The notes under the pieces: model-generated
What the model was told of the DNA's origin: nothing
What the model saw: only the letters and a program-made list of their open reading frames with translations
The model's database searches: none
Shown here: positions 17,913 to 29,397 of the stretch, one piece after another
Position numbering within the stretch: the stretch's first letter is position 1
How the letters are laid out: the number at the start of each line of letters is the position of its first letter
Translations under genes and position numbers: made by a program
Source of the DNA: Caproicibacter sp047833665
GTDB taxonomy: Bacteria; Bacillota; Clostridia; Oscillospirales; Acutalibacteraceae
DNA: 64,000 bases
Direction of reading: 5' to 3'
NCBI GenBank assembly: GCA_047833665.1
Contig: CP181261.1
Coordinates: 1,550,001-1,614,000 of the forward strand

Positions 17913-19101
17913 GGCTCTGTAAAGTAAACATGAAAGAATAGCGCTGAGGAACAAGGAATTTCATCAAGCGACAAGCAAAAGCCTGTATTTGCTTTTGGGT
18001 GGAAGTTGAAGGCCGGCAACCTGGGCCGGGGTAAGGCCGTCGAGTGCGGAATGGGGACGGACGAAATTGTAGAAGAAAAGGAAAAGCGAGATGAGGTTGT
18101 TGGCGGAATCGAAAGAAGCGAACCCTTGTTTAGTTTTGTACCAGGCTTTGAACTGCTTGTTAAAGCATTCGATCAGATTGTTGGTAATGTCGTCGCGGAA
18201 GCTCTGAACCCGGATATGTCTGACGCCCAGGACGGCTTTCACCGGGACTTTGTAGGCGCTGTAACGGTCGGTGACAACGGCCCCGGGCTTGCCGAGATGC
18301 TTGACGGAATTCAGTAAGGAAAAAGCCTGAGGGCTGTCCCTGTGCCGGGACAGGTGAAATCCAAGGACGAAACGGGTCTCGCTGTCCACGATCAGCCAGA
18401 GGTAATACTTGACGCCGCGGATTTTCACGACGGTTTCATCCGCGTGCCACTCGTCGGAGTTAAAATTGAGCGTCGGGATCAGCTGGAGCGAAATGTTTTG
18501 AAACAAAGGTGCGAACTTCGTACACCAGTTGCTGATGGTAGTGTGAGAAACCCGGATATTCATAACGGCCCGCAGAATCAAGGCGATATTCCGGAAAGAG
18601 TTCTTTCCCATATAGAACATCGACAGCGCCGTCAGAATGACATGCACAGGATAGCGCATTCGCTTGAAATCGGTTTTTCCCGACAACTTGGACATGGAAG
18701 GCGCTGAAATGGCTGCCGGCTTCGGGACGAAAATGGAATGGCCGCATTTCTTGTCGCAGCACTGGTAATTTGAGTAATACTTGTGGTCGTGGTGGAGGAA
18801 CATGGCCTTTCCGCAGACAGGGCAGGTCGGATAAGAACGAATATGCGGTCTGCCGAGCTTGCCGGTCGCAGGGTTATCCGGCGCAAATTGATACCCGCAT
18901 ACGCGGCAAAGATATTTCTGATTCCCATATTTATCTTTGCCATAACGATAAAAGTTTTGATGGTTGTTGCATTTCGGGCAGCAAATCTGGTATGATTTTG
19001 CCATGAGGACTCGTCTCCTTTCGGGAGTACAGTGTTTTGTGACAAAACCATTGTACCAGAAGGGCTGACGGGTCCTCAACTTTCATTTAACTTTACAATA
19101 C
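17913..19101 (-). mobile_element. IS6-like element (approximate ends)
   Basis: The left end has GGCTCTGTAAAGTAAACATG. The reverse complement of the right end has TGTAAAGTTAAATGAAAG. The shared core TGTAAAGT-AA-ATGAAAG fits IS6-type termini (GG-TCTG ... GCAAAG). The outermost bases differ between the two ends and no clear target duplication is visible, so the boundaries are uncertain by several bases. Confidence 0.65.
17964..19079 (-). CDS. IS6-like DDE transposase with zinc ribbons
   Basis: A reading frame of up to 371 residues. The N-terminal region carries zinc-ribbon pairs (CCPKCNNHQ, CRVCGYQF, CPVCGKAM). The DDE core has EWHADETVVKIRG, GAVVTDRYSAYKV and NLIECFNKQFKAWY. The C-terminus FYNFVRPHSALDG is characteristic of the IS6 group. 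The likely start is MAKSYQICCPKC at 19004, preceded by AAAGGAGAC; the upstream extension includes terminal repeat sequence. Its GC content is visibly higher than that of the neighbours, indicating a different origin. Confidence 0.85.
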   Translation of the reverse strand: MRTRQPFWYNGFVTKHCTPERRRVLMAKSYQICCPKCNNHQNFYRYGKDKYGNQKYLCRVCGYQFAPDNPATGKLGRPHIRSYPTCPVCGKAMFLHHDHKYYSNYQCCDKKCGHSIFVPKPAAISAPSMSKLSGKTDFKRMRYPVHVILTALSMFYMGKNSFRNIALILRAVMNIRVSHTTISNWCTKFAPLFQNISLQLIPTLNFNSDEWHADETVVKIRGVKYYLWLIVDSETRFVLGFHLSRHRDSPQAFSLLNSVKHLGKPGAVVTDRYSAYKVPVKAVLGVRHIRVQSFRDDITNNLIECFNKQFKAWYKTKQGFASFDSANNLISLFLFFYNFVRPHSALDGLTPAQVAGLQLPPKSKYRLLLVA

Positions 19102-19141
19102 GTTGAATGTAAGATGGTAAAATAGAAATGGGTGATGAAAG

Positions 19142-20554
19142 ATGCTGGAACGAGGAAAAATGCACAGGAATGCAGTAGAATTTGTCAATATAGACCTATT
19201 GGTGCCGCAGGAGCATTTGTTGCGTAAGATTGATAAAGCGGTAAATTTGAGCCATATTTATGAGTTTGTAGAAGAATTATATTGTGAAGATAATGGCCGT
19301 CCCAGTGTGGACCCAGTAGTCCTATTTAAGATAGTGCTAATCCAGCATCTATATGGAATTCCTTCGCTGCGTCGAACCATGCAGGAAATCGATATGAATA
19401 TTGCTTATCGATGGTTTTTGGGATATACGCTAAACGAAGAATTGCCGCATTTTTCTACTGTAAGTTATAATTTTAAACACCGGTTTACAGAGGAAACTGT
19501 AGAGAAGGTGTTTTCATGGATATTGCAGGAAGCAAACCGCGCAGGGTATTTGGCACCGGAAGCAGTATTTGTGGATGGGACACATATCAAAGCAAACGCC
19601 AACATCAATAAGAAAATCAAAAAGGCGGTTCCTCAGGCGGCAAAGCGATACGCTTCAGAGTTGATGGAAGAAGTCAATGCAGATCGGAAAGAGCATGGAA
19701 AGAAGCCGTTTGACAGTACCCAAAAACCGCCGGAGGAAAAGGAAATAACTGTCTCCAAAACGGACCCGGAGAGCGGATTGTTCCAAAAGGGAGAACACAA
19801 GAAATGTTTTGCTTACGAAGCGCATACGGCCTGCGACAAACACAATTTTGTACTAGGAGTTGAGGTAACTCCCGGAAATGTGCACGACAGTGTGGCATTC
19901 GATGCAGTCTATGACAAAGTGACAAAACAGTTTCCTAAAATTGAGACAGTGGTGGCGGACGCTGCCTACAAAACACCGCATATCTGCAAACGGGTCTTTG
20001 ATGACAAGCGAGTACTATCTACAGCATACAAAAGACCGATGACCAAAGCCGGCCATCTTCAATGGTGGAAATATGTATATGACGAATATTATGACTGTGT
20101 GCTATGCCCTGAATATCAAGTTTTGCACTATGCAACAACCAATCGTGAAGGATACCGAGAATACAAAAGTAGAAGTTATATTTGCAAAAAATGTCCGTCC
20201 CGTTCCCGCTGCACAAACAGCAAAAGCTATACGAAAACTGTGACAAGGCATGTGTGGCAAAATTATGTAGAACTAGCGGAGGACATTCGGCATACTCCAA
20301 AATACAAAAAGCTTTATCAAAAGCGAAAAGAAACCATTGAACGTGTATTTGCTGATGCAAAAGAAAAGTATGGAATGCGATACACGCTCTACCGGGGCTT
20401 AACTCAAGTGACAAATTGGGTTAAGCTTAAGTTTGCTGCCATGAATCTCAAAAAGCTGGCAATGTGGAAGTGGAGGGATGGTCATCCTTCCTCTTTTGTC
20501 TGGATATTATATCGCTTTTTTCATTCCTGCAAAAATAACCCATCCTTCGCTTGA
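19142..20554 (+). CDS. IS1182-family transposase
   Basis: A 470-residue transposase. The N-terminal domain has VPQEHLLRKIDKAV and GRPSVDPVVLFKIVLIQHLYG; the DDE core has VFVDGTHIKANAN, ETVVADAAYKTPHI and ERVFADAKEKYGMRYT. A Cys cluster (CKKCPSRSRC) precedes the final Glu region. This organisation is typical of IS1182. The frame is intact. The exact ends of the element were not found; it lies between the IS6-like element and the hairpins at 20535-20611. It is the last mobile gene before rpoB. Confidence 0.9.
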   Translation: MLERGKMHRNAVEFVNIDLLVPQEHLLRKIDKAVNLSHIYEFVEELYCEDNGRPSVDPVVLFKIVLIQHLYGIPSLRRTMQEIDMNIAYRWFLGYTLNEELPHFSTVSYNFKHRFTEETVEKVFSWILQEANRAGYLAPEAVFVDGTHIKANANINKKIKKAVPQAAKRYASELMEEVNADRKEHGKKPFDSTQKPPEEKEITVSKTDPESGLFQKGEHKKCFAYEAHTACDKHNFVLGVEVTPGNVHDSVAFDAVYDKVTKQFPKIETVVADAAYKTPHICKRVFDDKRVLSTAYKRPMTKAGHLQWWKYVYDEYYDCVLCPEYQVLHYATTNREGYREYKSRSYICKKCPSRSRCTNSKSYTKTVTRHVWQNYVELAEDIRHTPKYKKLYQKRKETIERVFADAKEKYGMRYTLYRGLTQVTNWVKLKFAAMNLKKLAMWKWRDGHPSSFVWILYRFFHSCKNNPSFA

Positions 20555-20611
20555 TGCGTTGGATGGGTTATTCGACAATCTGAAAAGCCGGAGATAAACT
20601 CCGGCTTTTTA
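20535..20611 (+). terminator. Two hairpins ending the IS1182 region
   Basis: ATAACCCATCC (20535-20545) pairs exactly with GGATGGGTTAT (20561-20571) and spans the transposase stop. Then AAAAGCCGGAG (20583-20593) pairs with CTCCGGCTTTTT. The second is a clear intrinsic terminator that insulates rpoB from the mobile genes. Confidence 0.85.
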
Positions 20612-20645
20612 TTATCACATAATTTTTGCAAAATTAAAAAATATC

Positions 20646-20674
20646 TTGACAACCACCATATCTTGTAATACAAT
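20646..20674 (+). promoter_or_regulatory. rpoB promoter
   Basis: TTGACA (20646-20651), a 17-base spacer, then TACAAT (20669-20674). It lies after the IS1182 terminator and gives an untranslated leader of about 170 bases before rpoB. Since rplJL are not adjacent, this is probably the main promoter for rpoBC here. Confidence 0.8.
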
Positions 20675-20853
20675 AATATACTGCATCATCATGGCAAATT
20701 GTATGCATGTCAATTTTTTCTTATCATATCACAAATTGATGAAAAAGGCAATAGTTTATCTGATGCAAGCAAAAAAATATGGAATATATAAAAACTTTTT
20801 GTGCTTAATTTATGCCGCGGAATGTTAAATCTATGAATGGAGTGATTGAGCCA

Positions 20854-24606
<3,753 letters not shown>

Positions 24607-24623
24607 CAGGAAGGGGTCGAAAT

Positions 24624-27600
24624 ATGGAATTTAACACATTTGAATCCATAAAGATTGGACTGGCTTCACCTGAGAAGATCCGGGAATGGTCGCACGGTGA
24701 GGTGAAAAAGCCGGAGACAATTAATTACCGTACTTTAAAACCGGAACGTGACGGTTTGTTCTGCGAACGCATTTTTGGGCCTACAAAGGACTGGGAATGC
24801 CATTGCGGTAAATATAAAAGAATTCGGTACAAAGGGAAAATCTGCGAGCGCTGCGGGGTAGAAGTAACACGTGCCAAAGTCCGCCGTGAACGGATGGGGC
24901 ATATTGAACTGGCAGCTCCTGTTTCTCACATTTGGTATTTTAAAGGGATCCCTTCCCGTATGGGATTAATGCTTGACATTTCTCCGCGCATGCTTGAAAA
25001 AGTATTGTACTTTGCCCTTTATATTGTTACGGATCCGGGAAATGTCAGAGAACTGCAAAAAAAGCAGTTGCTCAATGAAAAAGAATATCGTGAGATGCGC
25101 GAAAAATATGAAGATGATTTTGAAGCGGGCATGGGTGCTGAGGCTATAAAGAAACTTTTGGCTGAGATAGATCTGGATGAACTCTCGGCTGAGTTGAAAG
25201 CAGAACTGGCCCATGCCACGGGGCAAAAACGGGTGCGTATTCTAAAACGCCTTGAAGTTGTGGAAGCATTCCGCCTTTCGGGTAACAGGCCTGAGTGGAT
25301 GATTTTGGACTGCATTCCGGTTATTCCGCCGGATCTGCGGCCAATGGTTCAGCTCGATGGCGGTAGATTTGCAACATCTGACTTAAATGATTTATATCGC
25401 CGCGTAATCAACAGAAACAACCGATTAAAAAGACTGTTGGATCTCGGTGCTCCCGATATTATTGTACGTAATGAAAAGCGCATGCTGCAAGAAGCGGTCG
25501 ATGCTCTGATTGACAACGGACGCCGCGGACGTCCTGTAACGGGTCCGAATAACCGTCCGCTCAAGTCCCTTTCCGATATGTTGAAAGGAAAACAGGGCCG
25601 CTTCCGCCAAAACCTTCTCGGCAAACGTGTCGATTATTCCGGACGTTCCGTTATTGTTGTTGGACCGGATTTAAAAATGTATCAATGCGGCTTGCCAAAG
25701 GAAATGGCTTTGGAACTGTTCAAACCGTTTGTTATGAAACGCCTTGTGGAAACACAGGCTGTGGGTAATATTAAAGCTGCAAGAAAAGCAGTGGAACGTG
25801 CGAAACCGGAAGTTTGGGATGCTCTTGAAATCGTAATTAAAAACCATCCGGTTTTGCTAAACCGTGCACCGACATTGCACCGACTCGGCATTCAAGCTTT
25901 TGAACCGGTACTGGTTGAAGGCCGTGCTTTGAAACTGCATCCATTGGTATGTACTGCGTATAATGCGGATTTCGACGGCGATCAGATGGCTGTACATGTG
26001 CCGCTTTCAGCGGAAGCTCAGGCAGAAGCACGTTTTTTGATGTTGGCGGCCGGTAATCTTCTCAAACCATCCGATGGACGTCCTGTCACTGTTCCAACAC
26101 AGGATATGGTTCTTGGCTCTTATTATTTGACACTGGATAAACCGGGAGAAAAAGGCGAAGGAAAGTGCTTCCGTGACTTCGATGAAGCCATTATGGCTTA
26201 CGACGAGCATCTCATTGGTTTACATGCGAAAATTAAAGTGCGCAGAACTTTAACAATTGATGGAAAGCCCGAAAGTGGTATTATTGAAACGACGGTTGGA
26301 AGGATGATTTTTAACCGTCCGATACCGCAGGATCTTGGCTTTGTGGATCGCTCCAAACCGGAAAATCGTTTTAAGCTTGAAGTGGATTTCCTTGTGGGCA
26401 AAAAGCAATTAGGGCAGATTATTGAAAGATGTATTAAGGTTCACGGTGTGCCAAAGACTTCCGAAGTGCTGGATGCCATTAAAGCACAAGGATATCATTA
26501 CGCTACACGGAGTGGCATCACGGTTTCTGTCAGCGATGCGACAATCCCGCCTCTCAAAAAGAAGATTATTGCAGATGCGGAACAGAAGATTGATCAGATT
26601 ACCGAACAGTACAAAATGGGTCTCCTTTCAAACGGCGAGCGCTATAATGCTGTTCTGAAAACATGGTCCAAAGCAACGGAGGATGTTTCCACAGCGCTTC
26701 AGGAAAATTTGGATCGCTATAATCCTATTTTCATGATGGCGGATTCCGGTGCTCGTGGTTCTATGAGCCAGATCCGTCAGTTGGCAGGTATGCGTGGCTT
26801 GATTGCAAATACGTCCGGTAAAACCATTGAGATTCCAATTCGAGCAAATTACCGCGAGGGTTTGAACATTCTGGAATACTTCATTTCATCCCGCGGTGCT
26901 CGTAAAGGCCTTGCTGACACAGCTTTGCGTACGGCGGACTCCGGTTATCTAACCCGTCGTCTTGTGGACGTTTCTCAAGACGTTATTATTCGTGAAGAAG
27001 ACTGCGGCACAACAGAAGGGCTTGAAGTCTTTGATATCAAAGAAGGTAAGGAAATCATTGAGACCATGCATGAGCGCCTGATAGGCCGTTATTTGCTGGA
27101 AGACTTTGTTGATGAAGAAACCGGTGAAGTTTTGGTATCCAAAGACAAACTTATGGATGACCACGATGCAGATATCATTGTTTCTAAGGGTGTTACCAAG
27201 ATTAAAATTCGTTCTATTTTGGAATGCCGTGCAAAACATGGGGTCTGCAAGAAATGCTATGGCGCAAACCTGGCAACACGGATGCCTGTTACGGTTGGCG
27301 AAGCGGTTGGTATTATCGCCGCACAGTCGATTGGTGAACCGGGTACTCAGCTGACGATGAGAACATTCCACACCGGTGGTATTGCAAGTGCCGAAGATAT
27401 TACACAGGGTCTTCCGCGTGTTGAAGAACTTTTTGAGGCCAGAAAACCAAAACATCTTGCCATCATCAGTGAAATTTCCGGCAAAGTTTCTTTTGATGAA
27501 ATTAAAAAGAGCCGCCATGTCGTGGTTACAAATTCTGAAACTGGGGAAAGCAAATCTTATCTTATTCCTTATGGTTCGCGCATTATCGTCAATGAAGGCG

Positions 27601-28166
27601 ATGAAATTCAAGCGGGTACTCGCTTAACCGAAGGTTCAGTCAATCCGCATGATGTTTTGGCTATCAGCGGCACACAGGCGGTACAAGATTATCTGATTGA
27701 GGAAGTTCAAAAGGTTTACCGCATGCAGGGCGTTGATATCAACGATAAGCATATTGAAGTCATCGTGCGTCAAATGCTGAAAAAGGTCCGTGTGGAAGAC
27801 CCGGGAGATACTACTTTGTTGCCGAGCGCGTTGGTTGAAAAGAGTGAGTTGGAAGCAGAAAATCAAATGATACGCGATCGTATTGCCGCTGGCGAAACCG
27901 ATTTGAAAGAAGCAACTGCAACACCGGTTTTGCTTGGTATTACAAAAGCTTCTCTTGCAACAGAATCTTTCCTTTCTGCAGCTTCCTTCCAAGAAACAAC
28001 TCGCGTGTTGACAGATGCTGCTATCAAAGGCAAAGTTGATCCTCTGCTGGGCCTGAAAGAAAATGTCATCATTGGCAAATTGATTCCAGCAGGAACCGGC
28101 ATGAAACGCTACCGCGATGTTGAAATTGTGCCAAATCGTGAAAACTTGACAAACAATGCAGTCTAG
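24624..28166 (+). CDS. rpoC: DNA-directed RNA polymerase subunit beta'
   Basis: A 1180-residue catalytic subunit. The N-terminal zinc site is CHCGKYKRIRYKGKICERCG. The active-site magnesium motif is NADFDGDQMAVH. The rudder and bridge-helix regions (SGARGSMSQIRQLAGMRG, EGLNILEYFISSRGARKG) are intact. The second zinc site is CRAKHGVCKKCYGAN, followed by SIGEPGTQLTMRTFHTGG. AGGAAGGGG lies 7 bases before ATG, 17 bases after the rpoB stop, so the two are co-transcribed. The last codons contain the promoter for rpsL. Confidence 0.97.
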   Translation: MEFNTFESIKIGLASPEKIREWSHGEVKKPETINYRTLKPERDGLFCERIFGPTKDWECHCGKYKRIRYKGKICERCGVEVTRAKVRRERMGHIELAAPVSHIWYFKGIPSRMGLMLDISPRMLEKVLYFALYIVTDPGNVRELQKKQLLNEKEYREMREKYEDDFEAGMGAEAIKKLLAEIDLDELSAELKAELAHATGQKRVRILKRLEVVEAFRLSGNRPEWMILDCIPVIPPDLRPMVQLDGGRFATSDLNDLYRRVINRNNRLKRLLDLGAPDIIVRNEKRMLQEAVDALIDNGRRGRPVTGPNNRPLKSLSDMLKGKQGRFRQNLLGKRVDYSGRSVIVVGPDLKMYQCGLPKEMALELFKPFVMKRLVETQAVGNIKAARKAVERAKPEVWDALEIVIKNHPVLLNRAPTLHRLGIQAFEPVLVEGRALKLHPLVCTAYNADFDGDQMAVHVPLSAEAQAEARFLMLAAGNLLKPSDGRPVTVPTQDMVLGSYYLTLDKPGEKGEGKCFRDFDEAIMAYDEHLIGLHAKIKVRRTLTIDGKPESGIIETTVGRMIFNRPIPQDLGFVDRSKPENRFKLEVDFLVGKKQLGQIIERCIKVHGVPKTSEVLDAIKAQGYHYATRSGITVSVSDATIPPLKKKIIADAEQKIDQITEQYKMGLLSNGERYNAVLKTWSKATEDVSTALQENLDRYNPIFMMADSGARGSMSQIRQLAGMRGLIANTSGKTIEIPIRANYREGLNILEYFISSRGARKGLADTALRTADSGYLTRRLVDVSQDVIIREEDCGTTEGLEVFDIKEGKEIIETMHERLIGRYLLEDFVDEETGEVLVSKDKLMDDHDADIIVSKGVTKIKIRSILECRAKHGVCKKCYGANLATRMPVTVGEAVGIIAAQSIGEPGTQLTMRTFHTGGIASAEDITQGLPRVEELFEARKPKHLAIISEISGKVSFDEIKKSRHVVVTNSETGESKSYLIPYGSRIIVNEGDEIQAGTRLTEGSVNPHDVLAISGTQAVQDYLIEEVQKVYRMQGVDINDKHIEVIVRQMLKKVRVEDPGDTTLLPSALVEKSELEAENQMIRDRIAAGETDLKEATATPVLLGITKASLATESFLSAASFQETTRVLTDAAIKGKVDPLLGLKENVIIGKLIPAGTGMKRYRDVEIVPNRENLTNNAV

Positions 28167-28175
28167 GTTTATAAT
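28146..28175 (+). promoter_or_regulatory. rpsL operon promoter inside the rpoC end
   Basis: TTGACA (28146-28151), an 18-base spacer, then TATAAT (28170-28175). The -35 box lies in the last codons of rpoC. It would let the ribosomal genes be expressed independently of rpoBC. Confidence 0.8.
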
Positions 28176-28178
28176 ATA

Positions 28179-28252
28179 AAATCGTGGCGGCCTGCGTTTC
28201 AGTACCACGATTTCTAGTGGCAGGCTGTTAAATTTTAGTTGTTCTTGCTGCC
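28179..28252 (+). promoter_or_regulatory. Structured leader before rpsL with crossing stems
   Basis: AAATCGTGG (28179-28187) pairs with CCACGATTT (28205-28213). GCCTGC (28190-28195), in its loop, pairs with GCAGGC (28220-28225), giving a pseudoknot pattern. GGCAG (28219-28223) can instead pair with CTGCC (28248-28252). A role in ribosomal-protein autoregulation is inferred only. Confidence 0.5.
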
Positions 28253-28298
28253 TGGAAACGAGCGGCTTGACATAAATATCTTTGTTAGGAGGTGTCAT

Positions 28299-28727
28299 AT
28301 GCCAACCTTTAACCAACTAGTTAATACTGGAAGACAAGTTTCCACCAAAAAGGCGAAAGCCCCTGCACTGCTGAAGGGCTGGAATTCAAAAAAAAGAATT
28401 CCTATTAACCAGAATTCTCCCCAAAAACGCGGTGTTTGCACAGTGGTCAAGACTGCTACTCCCAAAAAGCCAAACTCGGCTTTGAGAAAGATTGCGAGAG
28501 TTAGACTTTCCAATGGAATAGAAGTCAGTGCCTATATTCCAGGTGTCGGCCACAACCTGCAGGAGCACAGCGTCGTGTTGATTCGCGGCGGCCGTGTTAA
28601 AGACTTGCCGGGTGTGCGTTACCACATTATTCGCGGAACTCTGGATGCACAGGGTGTTGCCCAGCGCATGCAGGCGCGTTCCAAGTATGGTGCGAAACGC
28701 CCCAAAGCCGGTGCTGCAAAAAAATAA
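28299..28727 (+). CDS. rpsL: 30S ribosomal protein S12
   Basis: A 142-residue decoding-centre protein. It starts MPTFNQLVNTGRQ after TAGGAGGTG. The conserved loop TATPKKPNSALRKIARV keeps both lysines associated with streptomycin sensitivity, and RGGRVKDLPGVRYHIIRG is intact. It is slightly longer than many S12 proteins because of a linker with KGWNSKKRIPINQNSPQK, common in clostridia. It heads the str operon rpsL-rpsG-fusA-tuf. No L7Ae-like gene lies between rpoC and rpsL. Confidence 0.97.
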   Translation: MPTFNQLVNTGRQVSTKKAKAPALLKGWNSKKRIPINQNSPQKRGVCTVVKTATPKKPNSALRKIARVRLSNGIEVSAYIPGVGHNLQEHSVVLIRGGRVKDLPGVRYHIIRGTLDAQGVAQRMQARSKYGAKRPKAGAAKK

Positions 28728-28884
28728 TCGGCTTCGCTTAATGATGACAGAAACCTGACGGCTGCATGTTGAAAGACAGAATTGCAGCGGCGTTTATATA
28801 TATAGAAGCGCCTCTGTACTGGCCACGGGAGTTATGTCGCTTTCGAGTACCGATGAATTCATTTCTGTGAAGGAGGGAAGTAAA
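28728..28884 (+). promoter_or_regulatory. Structured rpsL-rpsG spacer
   Basis: A 157-base spacer with three stems: GCTGCA (28761-28766) with TGCAGC (28783-28788), GGCG with CGCC (28789-28792 / 28809-28812), and GTACT with AGTAC (28816-28820 / 28846-28850). In Escherichia coli, S7 represses translation by binding the equivalent spacer; whether this one is similar is unknown. Confidence 0.4.
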
Positions 28885-29355
28885 GTGCCAAGAAGAGGTT
28901 CAATTGCAAAACGCGATGTTTTGCCGGATCCACTTTATAATTCCAAGCTTGTTACACGACTCATCAATAATATCATGTACGACGGAAAAAAAGGTGTCGC
29001 TCAGAAAATCGTTTACGGCGCATTTGATATTATTAGGGACAAAACAGGAAAAGAACCTTTGGAAGTTTTTGAGCAGGCCATGGAAAATGTAATGCCTTCT
29101 CTGGAAGTCAAAGCCCGTCGTGTTGGCGGTGCCACCTATCAGGTTCCTATGGAAGTTCGTCCGGAAAGACGGCAGACATTGGGACTGCGTTGGATAGCAA
29201 CTTATGCAAGACAGCGTAACGAAAAGACTATGAAAGAGCGACTTGCTGGCGAAATCCTTGATGCTGTGAACGGTGCTGGCGGTGCTGCCAAGAAACGCGA
29301 TGAAACGCATAAGATGGCAGAGGCAAACAGAGCATTTGCACATTACCGTTGGTAA
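28885..29355 (+). CDS. rpsG: 30S ribosomal protein S7
   Basis: A 156-residue 16S rRNA-binding protein that nucleates assembly of the 30S head. It starts with GTG (PRRGSIAKRDVLPDPLYNSK) after GAAGGAGGGAA. Conserved segments are NNIMYDGKKGVAQKIVY, VKARRVGGATYQVPMEV and RWIATYARQRNEKTM. Length is the family norm. It lies between rpsL and fusA in the standard order. Confidence 0.97.
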   Translation: MPRRGSIAKRDVLPDPLYNSKLVTRLINNIMYDGKKGVAQKIVYGAFDIIRDKTGKEPLEVFEQAMENVMPSLEVKARRVGGATYQVPMEVRPERRQTLGLRWIATYARQRNEKTMKERLAGEILDAVNGAGGAAKKRDETHKMAEANRAFAHYRW

Positions 29356-29397
29356 TGGCCGAACTGCACATTTTTCAGTATATTTTAGGAGGAAATT

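Noticed and set aside
18342..18707. Plus-strand frames inside the IS6-like element
   Set aside because: They are antisense to an intact transposase; the high GC content creates long chance frames.
20812..20853. Earlier in-frame ATG codons for rpoB
   Set aside because: No ribosome site precedes them and the family N-terminus begins at VNVKPVKVGKNTRMSF.
26949..27611. 220-codon minus-strand frame inside rpoC, and similar antisense frames in rpoB, rpsG and fusA
   Set aside because: They mirror the codon bias of highly expressed core genes and have no support of their own.
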